Assembly (NCBI GenBank): GCA_035444285.1
Contig: DAOMOK010000004.1
Location: forward strand, 1 to 64,000
DNA: 64,000 nucleotides
Direction: 5' to 3'
From: CAADGU01 sp035444285
GTDB taxonomy: Bacteria > Chloroflexota > Anaerolineae > Promineifilales > Promineifilaceae
This document shows, in pieces, positions 25,203 through 33,379 of the stretch (its first letter is position 1; the number at the start of each line of letters is the position of its first letter). The notes beneath the pieces were generated by a model. That model was not told the origin of the DNA and did not search any database. It saw nothing but the letters and a program-made list of their open reading frames with translations. The position numbers were made by a program, and so were the translations under genes.

Positions 25203-26282
25203 ATGGGGCAGACAACCACTTCCCAACCGATTACAAAGCCCGCAACCGGGCTGTCCCGGCTGTTACAGTCCAGAATAACAGCCATCCTTGTTGTCATTTT
25301 ACCCATCATCCTGGCGCTGTTTCTCATCGGCGGTTCCCGGTCATTGGGTATCTGGTTGGGGGCAACGGCCACCGGCCTTTGCCTGGCGCTGGTTGGCGTT
25401 GGTGTATATATCACTTTTCGTGTTCTGGAATTCCCGGACCTGACCATTGATGGCACGTATCCGCTGGGAGCGGCGTTTGCGGCCATCATGATCATTAACG
25501 GCTCTTCTCCCTGGCTCACCCTACCGATGGCTTTTTTGATGGGGGGTGTGTTTGGGGCGATCACGGCCGTGATCGCTACCCGGTTCAAAATCCACAGCCT
25601 GCTGGCCTCCATCATCGTCGCCACCGGGCTGGTCAGTATCAATCTGCGCCTGATGGGGCGGTCCAATATTCCCTTGCTCAACGAAGCTACCATCTTCTCC
25701 CCCTTTGCCGCCGGTTTTCGTGAATTTATCGCCACCCAATTTGGCGTAGACGCCGTGCGTTATGCCAATAATCTGCTCACCATTCTGCTGGTAGGCGTTA
25801 TTGTCCTGGTGTGTAAGCTCATCTTCGACTGGTTTACTCAAACCGAGATCGGCATGACCATGCGGGCCACCGGCGACAACCGCAAAATGGTCAAAGCGCT
25901 GGGTCGCAACCCGGACATCTTTTTGATTTTAGGCGTGGCCATCAGCAATGCGCTGGTGGGCCTGTCTGGGGCCATCATGGCCCAATATCAAGGTTTTGCC
26001 GATGTGAACATGGGGCATGGGTTAATCATTGCCGGGCTGGCAGCCGTCATCGTTGGTGAAACCGTCATGCGCCCCACCAGCGTGCGCCGGGCCACGCTAT
26101 CAGCCATTGTGGGCATGATCATCTATCGCATTGCCATCGCTGCTGCCCTCAGCCTCGCCTTTCCGCTGCCGGGCGGGCAAACCTTCCGCGTTGAGGCTAC
26201 CGATGTTAAGCTGGCGACCGCGCTGCTGGTGTTGATTGTTCTCTGGCTGACCAACTTCAGAAAAAAGCGGGGGGCCGGGTAA
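25203..26282 (+). CDS. ABC transporter permease (TrpXYZ / ABC_sub_bind type)
   Basis: 359 residues with about nine to ten membrane helices, beginning after a short polar tail. LEFPDLTIDGTYPLGAAFAAIMII and LMAPTSVRRATLSAIVGMIIYR-like segments, plus MRATGDNRKMVKALGRNPDIFLILGVAISNALVGLSGAIMAQYQGFADVNMGHGLIIAGLAAVIVGE, are typical of the branched-chain-permease-like subunit that accompanies PF04392 binding proteins. It forms the membrane channel of an importer with the ATPase (one-base overlap TAATG) and the lipoprotein downstream. Known relatives carry tryptophan/tyrosine or other small organic solutes; the substrate here is unknown. It lies 13 bases after the SDR gene, so it may share that operon. 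Confidence 0.9.
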   Translation: MGQTTTSQPITKPATGLSRLLQSRITAILVVILPIILALFLIGGSRSLGIWLGATATGLCLALVGVGVYITFRVLEFPDLTIDGTYPLGAAFAAIMIINGSSPWLTLPMAFLMGGVFGAITAVIATRFKIHSLLASIIVATGLVSINLRLMGRSNIPLLNEATIFSPFAAGFREFIATQFGVDAVRYANNLLTILLVGVIVLVCKLIFDWFTQTEIGMTMRATGDNRKMVKALGRNPDIFLILGVAISNALVGLSGAIMAQYQGFADVNMGHGLIIAGLAAVIVGETVMRPTSVRRATLSAIVGMIIYRIAIAAALSLAFPLPGGQTFRVEATDVKLATALLVLIVLWLTNFRKKRGAG

Positions 26283-27079
26283 TGCTGCGTTTAGAGAACC
26301 TGCACCAGACATTTAACGCCGGCCAGGTCAATGAGGTCAAGGCGCTCTGTGGCATCAACCTGCACCTGGGCGCGGCGGAGTTTGTGACCATCATTGGCAG
26401 CAATGGGGCGGGCAAAAGCACACTGTTTAATGCCATTGCCGGGGAATTTGTGCCCAGCAACGGCCGTATCTTCATTGACAATGTAGACGTGACAAAGTGG
26501 CCGGAATACCGGCGGGCCGCCTACATTGGCCGTGTTTTTCAAAACCCGTATCACGGCACGGCCGCCCAGATGACCATTGCCGAAAATATGTCGCTGGCTT
26601 TGCTGCGCCGCCAACGGCTGGGCCTGCGCTATGGCGTCAACCGCCAACGTCGCCAAAAGCTGGCCGATGTGTTAGTACCCATTGGGCTGGGACTGGAAGA
26701 TCGCCTGAATGATCGCGTGGATTTACTCAGCGGCGGTCAGCGCCAGGCCATGACGCTGCTCATGGCCTCCCTCACTTCGCCTAAACTTTTATTGCTTGAT
26801 GAACACACGGCGGCGCTGGACCCGGCAACGGCCGTGCGCATTCTGGAAGTCACCCAGGCCGTCATCGCCGAGCAGCACCTCACCACCCTGATGATCACCC
26901 ACAACATGCAGCAGGCGCTCACCTTTGGCACGCGCACCCTCATGCTGCACAAGGGCGAAGTGGTGCTGGATATTTCCCAGGCAGAACGGCAAGGGCTGAC
27001 CGTGCAGGGACTCATTGACAAATTCAGCGAAGTCAAACACGAAGCGCTGATGGATGATGAACTGCTGCTGTCGGGATGA
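26282..27079 (+). CDS. ABC transporter ATP-binding protein
   Basis: 265 residues, start ATG overlapping the permease stop (TAATG). Walker A GSNGAGKST, Q-loop VFQNPYHGT, signature LSGGQRQAMTLLMA, Walker B LLLLDEHTAALDP and the switch His in MITHNM are all intact. The pattern (HTAALDP instead of PTxGLDP, FQNPxxG) is usual for the ATPase of ABC_sub_bind systems. It energises uptake together with the permease upstream and the lipoprotein at 27366. The lipoprotein gene is separated by 286 bases holding a large inverted repeat and a hairpin, so its level may be set separately. Confidence 0.95.
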   Translation: MLRLENLHQTFNAGQVNEVKALCGINLHLGAAEFVTIIGSNGAGKSTLFNAIAGEFVPSNGRIFIDNVDVTKWPEYRRAAYIGRVFQNPYHGTAAQMTIAENMSLALLRRQRLGLRYGVNRQRRQKLADVLVPIGLGLEDRLNDRVDLLSGGQRQAMTLLMASLTSPKLLLLDEHTAALDPATAVRILEVTQAVIAEQHLTTLMITHNMQQALTFGTRTLMLHKGEVVLDISQAERQGLTVQGLIDKFSEVKHEALMDDELLLSG

Positions 27080-27114
27080 TTAATTACAGCTTTAACATAA
27101 TAATCTAAACTTTG

Positions 27115-27230
27115 CCTGTCATTCCGACCCGTTCGGCAAGCTCAGGGCAGGCTAGTCTTCGAGGAGGAATCCCTGCCACTTGTACAGGGGAGGGATTCCT
27201 CGCTCCGAAGACTCCGCTCGGAATGACAGG
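27115..27230. repeat. intergenic inverted repeat, CCTGTCATTCCGA ends
   Basis: CCTGTCATTCCGA (27115-27127) and TCGGAATGACAGG (27218-27230) are perfect 13-base terminal inverted repeats. Inside, GTCTTCG and AGGAATCCCT are matched by AGGGATTCCT and CCGAAGAC, giving a long interrupted hairpin. The inner words (ATTCCTCG..GAAGAC, GTTCGGCAAGCTCAGGG) are of a type seen in intergenic repeats of many bacteria. No coding capacity; MITE-like by form. Confidence 0.75.
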
Positions 27231-27253
27231 TGAGGGGTTTTCAAGTTTATTTA

Positions 27254-27292
27254 CGTGCCACAGGCGGAAGATTGGGCCTCACCTGTGGCACG
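27254..27292. promoter_or_regulatory. hairpin upstream of the binding-protein gene
   Basis: CGTGCCACAGG (27254-27264) and CCTGTGGCACG (27282-27292) pair perfectly over 11 bp. It lies 74 bases before the lipoprotein start, after the inverted repeat. No T-run follows, so it may be an mRNA stabiliser or operator rather than a terminator. Confidence 0.5.
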
Positions 27293-27365
27293 AATGAGGC
27301 GATAACGGCGCGATTTTGGCGAATCAGCCAGTTATCCTCTCCTAATCATATCAAAGGAGAATGAA

Positions 27366-28445
27366 ATGAAGAAAAAACCTTTCCCCCTGTTTCTGATTAT
27401 TATCGCCCTTTTGTTCCTGGCAGCCTGTGGTTCATCGGCTACAACGGAACCAACGGCCGTGCCCAACACGCCGACAGCCGCCTCCGCCGCGCCCACAGAT
27501 GCACCAGAACCGGCCGAAGAGCCAGCCGAGACGGAGGAATTTACCATCGGCATGATGGTGATCGCCTCCATCCCTGCCCTGGAAACGGTGCAAAATTCCT
27601 TTATTGACACCTTGGCGGCCGGTGGTTACGTGGAAGGCGAAAACCTGACCATCATCCGCGGCAACGCCGAAGGGGACATTGCCACCCTGAACACTATTGC
27701 CCAACAATTTATTGATCAAGGCGTTGATCTCATCGTTACCACCAGCACCCCGGCCGCACAGGCAGCCCTAAACGCCACTAAAGATATGGCCCAGCCCATC
27801 CCCATCATCTTTACCACCGTCACCGACCCCTATGCCGCGGGCATTGCCACCGCCCCGGATGAGCATCCGGCCTGGATGACCGGTTCACAAATGTACCCCC
27901 CGCTGGAAGCTACCTTCGACACCATGCTGGAGATGAATCCCGATATTTCTGTCATTGGGCATCTGTACAATCCGGCGGAAGCCAACTCTGCTGCCCAAAC
28001 GGAAGCCGTGAAAGCGATAGCGGCCGAGCGCGGCCTGACTTTGGAGATTGCCACAGTCAGCAACAGTTCGGAAGTTAAAACGGCCGCCGAATCGCTGGCA
28101 GCGCGCGACATTGACATCTTCTACTTTACTCAGGACAGCACGGTAGCCGCCGGTTCCGAAGGGGTGGTACAGGTGGCTAATGACAATGGTATTCCGATTA
28201 TTACCAATGACATTCCCACGGTAGCCAAGGGAGGATCGGTGGCTGTGGGCAGTTCGCTGCGGGAAGACGGCCGTATTGCCGGTGAAATGGCGGTGGCTTT
28301 CCTAAATGGCGACCTGGACCTGTCCACAACCAACATTCAGCGGGTTAGCGTTTTTGATTTTTTCATCAACCGCACCGGGGCAGCCGCTCAGGGCATTGAA
28401 CTACCCCAATCGTTGATTGACCGGGCGATTGACCAGACGCCGTAG
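27366..28445 (+). CDS. ABC transporter substrate-binding lipoprotein (PF04392-like)
   Basis: 359 residues from ATG 27366 (AAGGAG eight bases upstream). Signal peptide MKKKPFPLFLIIIALLFLAAC with lipobox LAAC, then a Thr/Pro/Ala-rich spacer (~25-55). The mature domain begins FTIGMMVIASIPALETVQNSFIDTL and shows GDIATLNTIAQQFIDQGVDLIVTTSTPAAQAALN and IPIIFTTVTDPYAAGI, the core of the ABC_sub_bind (TrpX-like) family, a two-lobed periplasmic-binding-protein type I fold. It delivers its ligand to the permease and ATPase encoded upstream. Tryptophan or tyrosine is known for some relatives only. The stop TAG abuts a word-repeat hairpin that also ends the convergent TrmH gene. Confidence 0.92.
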   Translation: MKKKPFPLFLIIIALLFLAACGSSATTEPTAVPNTPTAASAAPTDAPEPAEEPAETEEFTIGMMVIASIPALETVQNSFIDTLAAGGYVEGENLTIIRGNAEGDIATLNTIAQQFIDQGVDLIVTTSTPAAQAALNATKDMAQPIPIIFTTVTDPYAAGIATAPDEHPAWMTGSQMYPPLEATFDTMLEMNPDISVIGHLYNPAEANSAAQTEAVKAIAAERGLTLEIATVSNSSEVKTAAESLAARDIDIFYFTQDSTVAAGSEGVVQVANDNGIPIITNDIPTVAKGGSVAVGSSLREDGRIAGEMAVAFLNGDLDLSTTNIQRVSVFDFFINRTGAAAQGIELPQSLIDRAIDQTP

Positions 28446-28505
28446 TGATGCGTGACTCGTGATGCGTGATGCGTGAATTTGCCCTATCACGCATCACGTA
28501 TCACG
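28443..28505. repeat. GTGATGCGTGA word-repeat hairpin between convergent stops
   Basis: Words TGATGCGTGA / CTCGTGATGCGTGA repeated three times, then the complements TCACGCATCACG and TATCACG. The left end starts at the binding-protein stop TAG (28443-28445) and the right end contains the TrmH stop (28496-28494), so it spans the whole gap and probably terminates both genes. A close direct copy is at 30547-30608. Confidence 0.8.
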
Positions 28506-29150
28506 ATTGGCCCCAAAACAGAGATGGTAGATGGCAATGCCACACGCTACCGCCACGTTGAGGGAGTCTTTAACGCCCAACATGGGGATTGCCAGAATCT
28601 GGTCGCACCGCTGCAAGATGGCCGGGTCCACGCCCACGTTTTCGTTGCCAACGACGAGCAGAACGGGACGGCCGTCTTCCCCCATCTCTCCTCTCACCCC
28701 ATACAACGACACCGCTTCCGGTGCGTCTTCCAAAGCCCACAGCCGGAAGCCTTCTGTTTGCAGGCGCACGGCCGTGTCCAACCCATTCCGGCTGTAGCTC
28801 CATCCCATCTGGCTGTCTGCGCCCAATGCTGTTTTCGCCAGTTTGGGATGCTCTGGCGTGGCTGACATGCCTGCCAGGTGCATATGTTTCACGCCGGCGC
28901 CATCGGCCGTGCGGAAAATGGAACCCACGTTATACAAACTGCGAATGTTGTCCAGCAGCAGTTCCAGGTGCAGGCCGGAAGTGGGGTGGGGAGTGGCTGT
29001 CTGTCGCTTGGTATGTGGGGTGGCGACAACGGCCGTAACTTCCCCACACTGCGGACACCGCTCCCCACTGCCCACCACCGCCGGAAAGCGAAAACGACAC
29101 CCCCTATTGCCGCACTGCCGTATCTGAAAAACCAGTCTACCGGATTCCAT
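28494..29150 (-). CDS. TrmH/SpoU family RNA methyltransferase with N-terminal zinc ribbon
   Basis: 218 residues. An N-terminal zinc-ribbon-like part (CGNRGC ... CPQCG, residues ~13-37) is followed by a linker (~40-60) whose DNA is itself rich in repeated CCCCAC words, and then the SPOUT methyltransferase domain. Motif 1: LLLDNIRSLYNVGSIFRTADGAG. Motif 2: VLLVVGNENVGVD. Motif 3: ILAIPMLGVKDSLNVAVACGIAIY. These proteins 2'-O-methylate ribose in tRNA or rRNA; the target is not readable. The fusion to a zinc ribbon is uncommon. Start ATG 29150 is preceded by a TAATTCC word repeat and no Shine-Dalgarno, perhaps leaderless. The stop TGA lies inside the convergent hairpin. Confidence 0.9.
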   Translation of the reverse strand: MESGRLVFQIRQCGNRGCRFRFPAVVGSGERCPQCGEVTAVVATPHTKRQTATPHPTSGLHLELLLDNIRSLYNVGSIFRTADGAGVKHMHLAGMSATPEHPKLAKTALGADSQMGWSYSRNGLDTAVRLQTEGFRLWALEDAPEAVSLYGVRGEMGEDGRPVLLVVGNENVGVDPAILQRCDQILAIPMLGVKDSLNVAVACGIAIYHLCFGANRDT

Positions 29151-29265
29151 AGAATTAGGAATTATGAATTAGGAATTATGAAGAAGAGAGATGTGGTGTT
29201 GCCCATCACCCCATCACCCCATCACCTCTTCACCTGCTCACCTGCTCACCTCTTCACCTGCTCAC
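29151..29265. repeat. two word repeats: GAATTAGGAATTAT and CACCTGCTCACCT
   Basis: GAATTAGGAATTAT is present twice in tandem at 29152-29179. At 29205-29265 CATCACCC words are followed by CACCTCTT/CACCTGCT words (TTCACCTGCTCACC repeated), matching the repeat at 3203-3246. The gap lies between the TrmH start and the stop of the ThrE-like gene. No other feature seen. Confidence 0.7.
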
Positions 29266-29738
29266 ACCACCGGCTGCTGCCGCCGGAACAGCAAGTTGGG
29301 GGCGATGATGCCTAGCGCCAGGGTGATGAGGACGAGGCCGGTTTTGATGCCAAGCACGGCCGTACTCACCAGTTCTTCCGCCGCCGGACTGTTGGTCAAA
29401 TTGATCAAGCCCGCCAGTTCAAACACACCCAACATCGTCTGGTAGGCCAGCACCCCCGGCACCATAGGAATGACGCCAGCGACGCCAAAGACGATGCGCG
29501 GCGACTGGTATCGTTTTGCCAGCCATTCGCTCAAAAAGCCAACGGCCGTAGCCGCCGCCAATGTCGCCACTTCCAACGGCAGCCCCAGCCCCATAACCAG
29601 GGCGCGTAACGCATGGCCCAGCCCACCAGCCAGCGCACAGCCCGGCAGCAGCCGGCGCGGCACGTTAAACATCACGGCAAACCCTAACGCCGCCACCGTT
29701 GACCAAAACAGGTCATGCACCAGCAGCCAGCCGTTCAA
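29262..29738 (-). CDS. threonine/serine exporter, ThrE_2 (DUF3815) subunit
   Basis: 158 residues with four to five membrane helices. VPRRLLPGCALAGGLGHALRALVMGLGLPLEVATLAAATAVGFLSEWLAKRYQSPRIVFGVAGVIPMVPGVLAYQTMLGVFEL is the signature of the C-terminal half of ThrE transporters (ThrE_2). A TTG start overlaps the preceding gene's stop as TTGA. In split systems such as this one, two proteins form a Thr/Ser exporter that corresponds to single-chain ThrE of corynebacteria. Length is typical. Amino-acid specificity is inferred from the family. Confidence 0.88.
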   Translation of the reverse strand: MNGWLLVHDLFWSTVAALGFAVMFNVPRRLLPGCALAGGLGHALRALVMGLGLPLEVATLAAATAVGFLSEWLAKRYQSPRIVFGVAGVIPMVPGVLAYQTMLGVFELAGLINLTNSPAAEELVSTAVLGIKTGLVLITLALGIIAPNLLFRRQQPVV

Positions 29739-30544
29739 ATGCCCGTCCCCGTCAGCAAGATCGCCAGCAGCAGCCCCACCGCAATTGCCAGCGAGATGAG
29801 CAGCCCGGTGACGCCCCTGGCGACGCCGTTGCTCATGTAGCCGCGAATCAGGTCATGGGCGGCGTTGATCAAGGGCACACCCGGCGCCAGCAGCAGCACC
29901 GACGCCGACATGGCAATCTGCGGCTGCTGGCTCAGATGCAGCCAGGCGGCGCTGCTGGCAATTAGTCCGGCCACAAATGCACAGGCCGTCACCATCAGAA
30001 AAGGGTTTAACTGCCGCCGGATCAATTCCTGGCGGGTGAGCATGGCGACAGCCGCCGCCACAAAAGTGACGCCAAAAACAGGCCAGTCGCCGCCAAACAA
30101 ACGGCTGAAAGCGGCGCATGCCAGCCCCACCATAACTACCACCAGCCAGCGGTTATATTCGCCGGGCTGCCGGTCAAGCTGCGCCAGCACGGCGCGGGTC
30201 TGAAAGCGGTCTAGCTCCCCCTCGGCCACGCGGCGGCTGAGGTCGTTCAGGGCGGTGATACGCGCCATGTTGATCCCCAACCGCACCACCCGCCGCGTTT
30301 TGGTGCGGAATTCACCGCCGCTGGTAGCGGTGATGGTCAGCGATTCGGTGCGCACCACAATATCCAGCCAGTCACAGCCCAACCCCGTGCCCAGGCGATG
30401 CACACTTTCTTCCACGCGCAGGCTGTTAGCGCCATGCTGCAAGAGCATCTGCCCGGCCCACAGACACAGGTCTATGATGTCGGTAAGTTCGGCGTGGCTT
30501 AACGGCCGTTTGCCCGTAGCTATCTCGTGTTCAGCCATAAACAT
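29735..30544 (-). CDS. threonine/serine exporter, ThrE (DUF1212) subunit
   Basis: 269 residues from ATG 30544; an in-frame Met two codons later is an alternative, and the longer frame to 30595 crosses a repeat. The soluble N-terminus carries LTDIIDLCLWAGQMLLQHGANSLRVEESVHRLGTGLG, a conserved region with Glu and His that may be catalytic-like, followed by VRTESLTITATSGGEFRTKTRRV. Five membrane helices follow from about residue 115. This is the N-terminal half of ThrE; the partner ThrE_2 starts within its stop codon. Together they should export Thr/Ser across the inner membrane. No Shine-Dalgarno is visible; a hairpin repeat lies directly upstream. Confidence 0.88.
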   Translation of the reverse strand: MFMAEHEIATGKRPLSHAELTDIIDLCLWAGQMLLQHGANSLRVEESVHRLGTGLGCDWLDIVVRTESLTITATSGGEFRTKTRRVVRLGINMARITALNDLSRRVAEGELDRFQTRAVLAQLDRQPGEYNRWLVVVMVGLACAAFSRLFGGDWPVFGVTFVAAAVAMLTRQELIRRQLNPFLMVTACAFVAGLIASSAAWLHLSQQPQIAMSASVLLLAPGVPLINAAHDLIRGYMSNGVARGVTGLLISLAIAVGLLLAILLTGTGI

Positions 30545-30546
30545 TA

Positions 30547-30608
30547 CAGTGATGCGTGATGCGTGATGCGTGAATGCCCTCTGGTCACGTGTCACGCATC
30601 ACGCATCA
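30547..30608. repeat. GTGATGCGTGA word-repeat hairpin (second copy)
   Basis: Three copies of GTGATGCGTGAT/A, a short GCCCTCTGG centre, then TCACGTGTCACGCATCACGCATCAC complement words. It sits between the ThrE start and the stop of the GTPase gene on the minus strand, abutting that stop (TAG at 30611-30609). Same orientation and sequence type as 28443-28505, so the ThrE/TrmH segment is bracketed by direct copies. Confidence 0.8.
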
Positions 30609-31940
30609 CTATGCAAACCGCTCCTGCAAAAGCGCCGTCAGTGTGGGTGTGCCAATGTCTTGATATTCATAGCGCACCCGTTGGTGCGGTTTTTGAATGT
30701 TGATCAGCTTGCCCAGGTCAATAGGGGTGGCGATGATGACCATATCGGCGTCGGCGCGGTTGATCGTCTCTTCCAGATCGGCAATCTGGTCGCCGCCATA
30801 GCCCATGGCGGGCAAGACAGCCCCGGTGTTGGGGTATTTCTGGTAGGTGGCGGCAATAGAACGGACGGCATACGGCCGTGGGTCTACAATCTCTTTCGCC
30901 CCAAAATTCTGCGCCGCCACCACACCCGCACCATAGGTCATCTCCCCATGCGTCAGCGTGGGGCCATCCTCTACCACCAGCACCCGCTGCCCGCGAATGG
31001 CCGCCGGATCATCCACAAAAATGGGCGACGCCGCCTTCACAATCACCGCGCCGGGGTTTGTCCGGCGGATATTATCTTGCACGGTGAGGATGTTTTGGTA
31101 ATCGGCCGTGTCCACCTTGTTGATCACCACCGCCGCCGCCAGCCGTAAATTGGTTTCGCCGGGATGGTAGCGCAGTTCGTGGCCGGGCCGGTGCGGGTCT
31201 GTGACCACAATATGCAGATCAGACAAGAAAAAAGGCAGGTCATTATTGCCGCCATCCCAGATGATGATGTCTGCTTCCTCTTCGGCGGCGCGCAAGATGC
31301 GTTCATAATCTACCCCGGCGTAAATGACCGCGCCCCGTTCCACATACGGTTCATACTCTTCGCGCTCCTCAATGGTGCAGTCGTGTTTGTCCATATCGGC
31401 GTAAGAGGCAAAACGCTGCACGGCCTGCTGCGCCAGATTGCCATAGGGCATGGGGTGGCGCACGGCTACCACGCGCTGGTAGCCCAATTCATTTTGTAGC
31501 ACGCGCAGCACGTGGCGGCTGGTCTGACTCTTGCCGCAGCCGGTGCGCACCGCGCAAATAGAGACCACCGGTTTACTGGATTTGAGCATGGTCAGGCGGG
31601 GATTCATCAAGCGAAAACCAGCGCCCGCCGCCAACACCCGTGAGGCCAGGTGCATCACATACTCGTGGGAGACATCGGAATAGGAGAAGAAGACATCATC
31701 AATTCGCTCTTTTTGGATGAGTTCTTCCAACTGGTTTTCCGGGTAAATGGGGATACCGGCGGGATAGAGCGGTCCGGCCAGTTCTGCCGGGTAACGCCGC
31801 CCTTCAATGTTGGGGATTTGGGTGGCGGTGAAGGCGACTACCTCCACCTGCTCATTGCCGCGCAGAGCGGTGTTGAAGTCGTGGAAGTCTCGGCCGGCCG
31901 CCCCGGCGATAAGCACTCGTTGACGATTATTTTGACTCAT
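30609..31940 (-). CDS. cyclic 2,3-diphosphoglycerate synthetase-like P-loop protein
   Basis: 443 residues from ATG 31940 with GGAGG eight bases upstream. N-terminal Rossmann-like part (QRVLIAGAAGRDFHDFNTALRG, EGRRYPAELAGPLYPAGIPIYPE), then a P-loop VRTGCGKSQTSR near residue 155, RHPMPYGNLAQQAVQRFASYAD, ADIIIWDGGNNDLPFF and VVINKVDTAD (NKxD). The family is annotated as cyclic 2,3-diphosphoglycerate synthetase after the archaeal enzyme that cyclises 2,3-DPG with ATP. Bacterial members lack demonstrated activity, so a general nucleotide-dependent ligase or GTPase is equally possible. Soluble. Upstream of the ThrE pair, separated by a repeat hairpin. Confidence 0.85.
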   Translation of the reverse strand: MSQNNRQRVLIAGAAGRDFHDFNTALRGNEQVEVVAFTATQIPNIEGRRYPAELAGPLYPAGIPIYPENQLEELIQKERIDDVFFSYSDVSHEYVMHLASRVLAAGAGFRLMNPRLTMLKSSKPVVSICAVRTGCGKSQTSRHVLRVLQNELGYQRVVAVRHPMPYGNLAQQAVQRFASYADMDKHDCTIEEREEYEPYVERGAVIYAGVDYERILRAAEEEADIIIWDGGNNDLPFFLSDLHIVVTDPHRPGHELRYHPGETNLRLAAAVVINKVDTADYQNILTVQDNIRRTNPGAVIVKAASPIFVDDPAAIRGQRVLVVEDGPTLTHGEMTYGAGVVAAQNFGAKEIVDPRPYAVRSIAATYQKYPNTGAVLPAMGYGGDQIADLEETINRADADMVIIATPIDLGKLINIQKPHQRVRYEYQDIGTPTLTALLQERFA

Positions 31941-32366
31941 AGGAAATACCTCCAGGTATGGTTGTGGGAATAAGTTGCCGTTAGTTTACCCAAGATGTGG
32001 CGTTTTGGGTCTAAAGATTGTCATGCTTTGGGCATTACGTATGGCGTATGTGACTCAATACCCGGCGGTTGAAACCGCAGCTACAGAAGGCAAAGTCGGC
32101 CTGCGCCGACTATTGCCAGACCGCGCAGGCGGTTTTCGCCTTCTGTAGCCGTGAATTTATTCGCCAGGCGCGGATTGCAAAGACTTCACATGCGAAGTTG
32201 GGTAGAATAGGCACATTGATGAAGTTACGGTCAGCAGCAGATGGTTTGGTAGGAGAGAAACCGACGTGGCCTGGGTAGACGAGCGCCTGCACACCGTCGG
32301 TTTTCGCAGAAGCAAGTAGTCGCCAGCAGACATCCGATTTTTTGGAAAAATCGGATGTCTACGCAA
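31941..32366. other. 426-base non-coding gap packed with inverted repeats
   Basis: No convincing gene; a 69-codon frame at 32069-32278 consists of repeat sequence and lacks a ribosome-binding site. GCTACAGAAGGC (32080-32091) pairs with GCCTTCTGTAGC (32138-32149). Inside it GTCGGC-CTGC-GCCGAC (32095-32110) forms another hairpin. GAAACCGACG near 32260 matches CGTCGGTTTTC near 32295-32306. At the right end is the 15-bp hairpin 32328-32360. No ACGGCCGT octamer is present. Confidence 0.6.
32328..32360. repeat. hairpin AGACATCCGATTTTT-TGG-AAAAATCGGATGTCT
   Basis: Fifteen perfect pairs around a TGG loop, six bases from the stop of the secreted-protein gene at 32367. A variant with one arm mismatch is at 40404-40436, and a short form (CGCGATTTG-G-CAAATCGCG) is at 23182-23200, making a dispersed hairpin family. 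Confidence 0.85.
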
Positions 32367-33338
32367 CTAGCGGCGATGGTTGCCCGGCCAATAAGGCAGC
32401 GGTCTGTCCGCCCGGCGATCAGTCCAATAAAAGGATGTATCCAGGCAGGGAATGACCTCGCGGGTGTTATCGGGGCGCTGGCCCGGTTCGTGGATTTCGC
32501 TGATGTAGCTGAAGCCATGCGTGCGGCTAGACCAGCCCACCAGCCCGTACCCCATGGCGTAAAAGTACCGCTCCTCCGGTTCGCCGTTGGGTGTAAGCAG
32601 CCAGGCCAGTTGCACCACATGGGCCAGTTCCAGTCCGCTGGGGAAGGTGTAGGTGGGATAGTACGCTTCAAAGAGCAGCCAGCTACGCTGTGTGCCCCCC
32701 AAAACGAACTCGCAATCTGACTTGCGAAAGAAGAGGACGGTGGGATTGCGTTCATAGAGGCCACCTACATGCCAATAACGGGGCGCCCATTTGGAGCCGT
32801 AGATGCCACTGTCGCGCAAGGTGTAATAGAGGCCGTTGCCGGGGCTGGTGTCGGTGCCCCGGTAGATGAACTGGTTTGTATACCACAACTCCTCCCATTC
32901 GGCGCTAATTTCATTTCCCTTGGTGTGAAAGAAGTCGCCGCCGTCTTGTTGTGTCTGGTGCCGCGCCTGGGAACCACCGCTGTGCTGCACTTCATAGAGA
33001 CGGCCGTCGCTCGAGTCCATAAATTGTACCATGTCATACGGTGGTGGTAAGGCGCCGTAAAGATGAAAAATAATGGGCAAAAAGATGACGGCCGTTGGCA
33101 GCGGTTCTGGCGTGGGCGTGGCGGAAGGGGTGGCGGTAGCGGTTGGTGTGATCGTGACGGTCGGTGTGATGGTGGCGGTGGGCGTGATGGTCAGGGTGGG
33201 TGTGATGGTCAAAGTTGGCGTTGCCGTCGGGTCCCCGCCTATAACCGGTTGGTCTGGGATGATCTGGCTGGTCACCAGCGAAACCCCCAGAAGCAGGCTC
33301 ACACTGACGATGAGCAAAACAGGAATGAATCTTTTCAT
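32367..33338 (-). CDS. secreted protein with Thr/Pro linker
   Basis: 323 residues. Signal peptide MKRFIPVLLIVSVSLLLGVSLVTS, then a low-complexity TITPTATITPTVTITP spacer (~35-80), which is common in surface proteins of this lineage. The mature part (~85-323) is aromatic-rich: PPPYDMVQFMDSSDGRLYEVQHSGG, EWEELWYTNQFIYRGTDTSPGNGLYYTL, GGLYERNPTVLFFRKSDCEFVLGGTQRSWLLFEAYYP. I do not recognise a family. It is probably exported; whether it stays attached is unclear, since there is no lipobox or C-terminal anchor. It lies downstream of the EEP-family gene on the same strand (41-base gap), possibly one transcript. Confidence 0.75.
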   Translation of the reverse strand: MKRFIPVLLIVSVSLLLGVSLVTSQIIPDQPVIGGDPTATPTLTITPTLTITPTATITPTVTITPTATATPSATPTPEPLPTAVIFLPIIFHLYGALPPPYDMVQFMDSSDGRLYEVQHSGGSQARHQTQQDGGDFFHTKGNEISAEWEELWYTNQFIYRGTDTSPGNGLYYTLRDSGIYGSKWAPRYWHVGGLYERNPTVLFFRKSDCEFVLGGTQRSWLLFEAYYPTYTFPSGLELAHVVQLAWLLTPNGEPEERYFYAMGYGLVGWSSRTHGFSYISEIHEPGQRPDNTREVIPCLDTSFYWTDRRADRPLPYWPGNHRR

Positions 33339-33379
33339 GTGTAAAAATTTACCACCAGTCTGGATGGGTGGCTACTTTG

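Noticed and set aside
32069..32278. 69-codon small ORF
   Set aside because: Made of nested inverted repeats, no ribosome-binding site, opposite frame also open.
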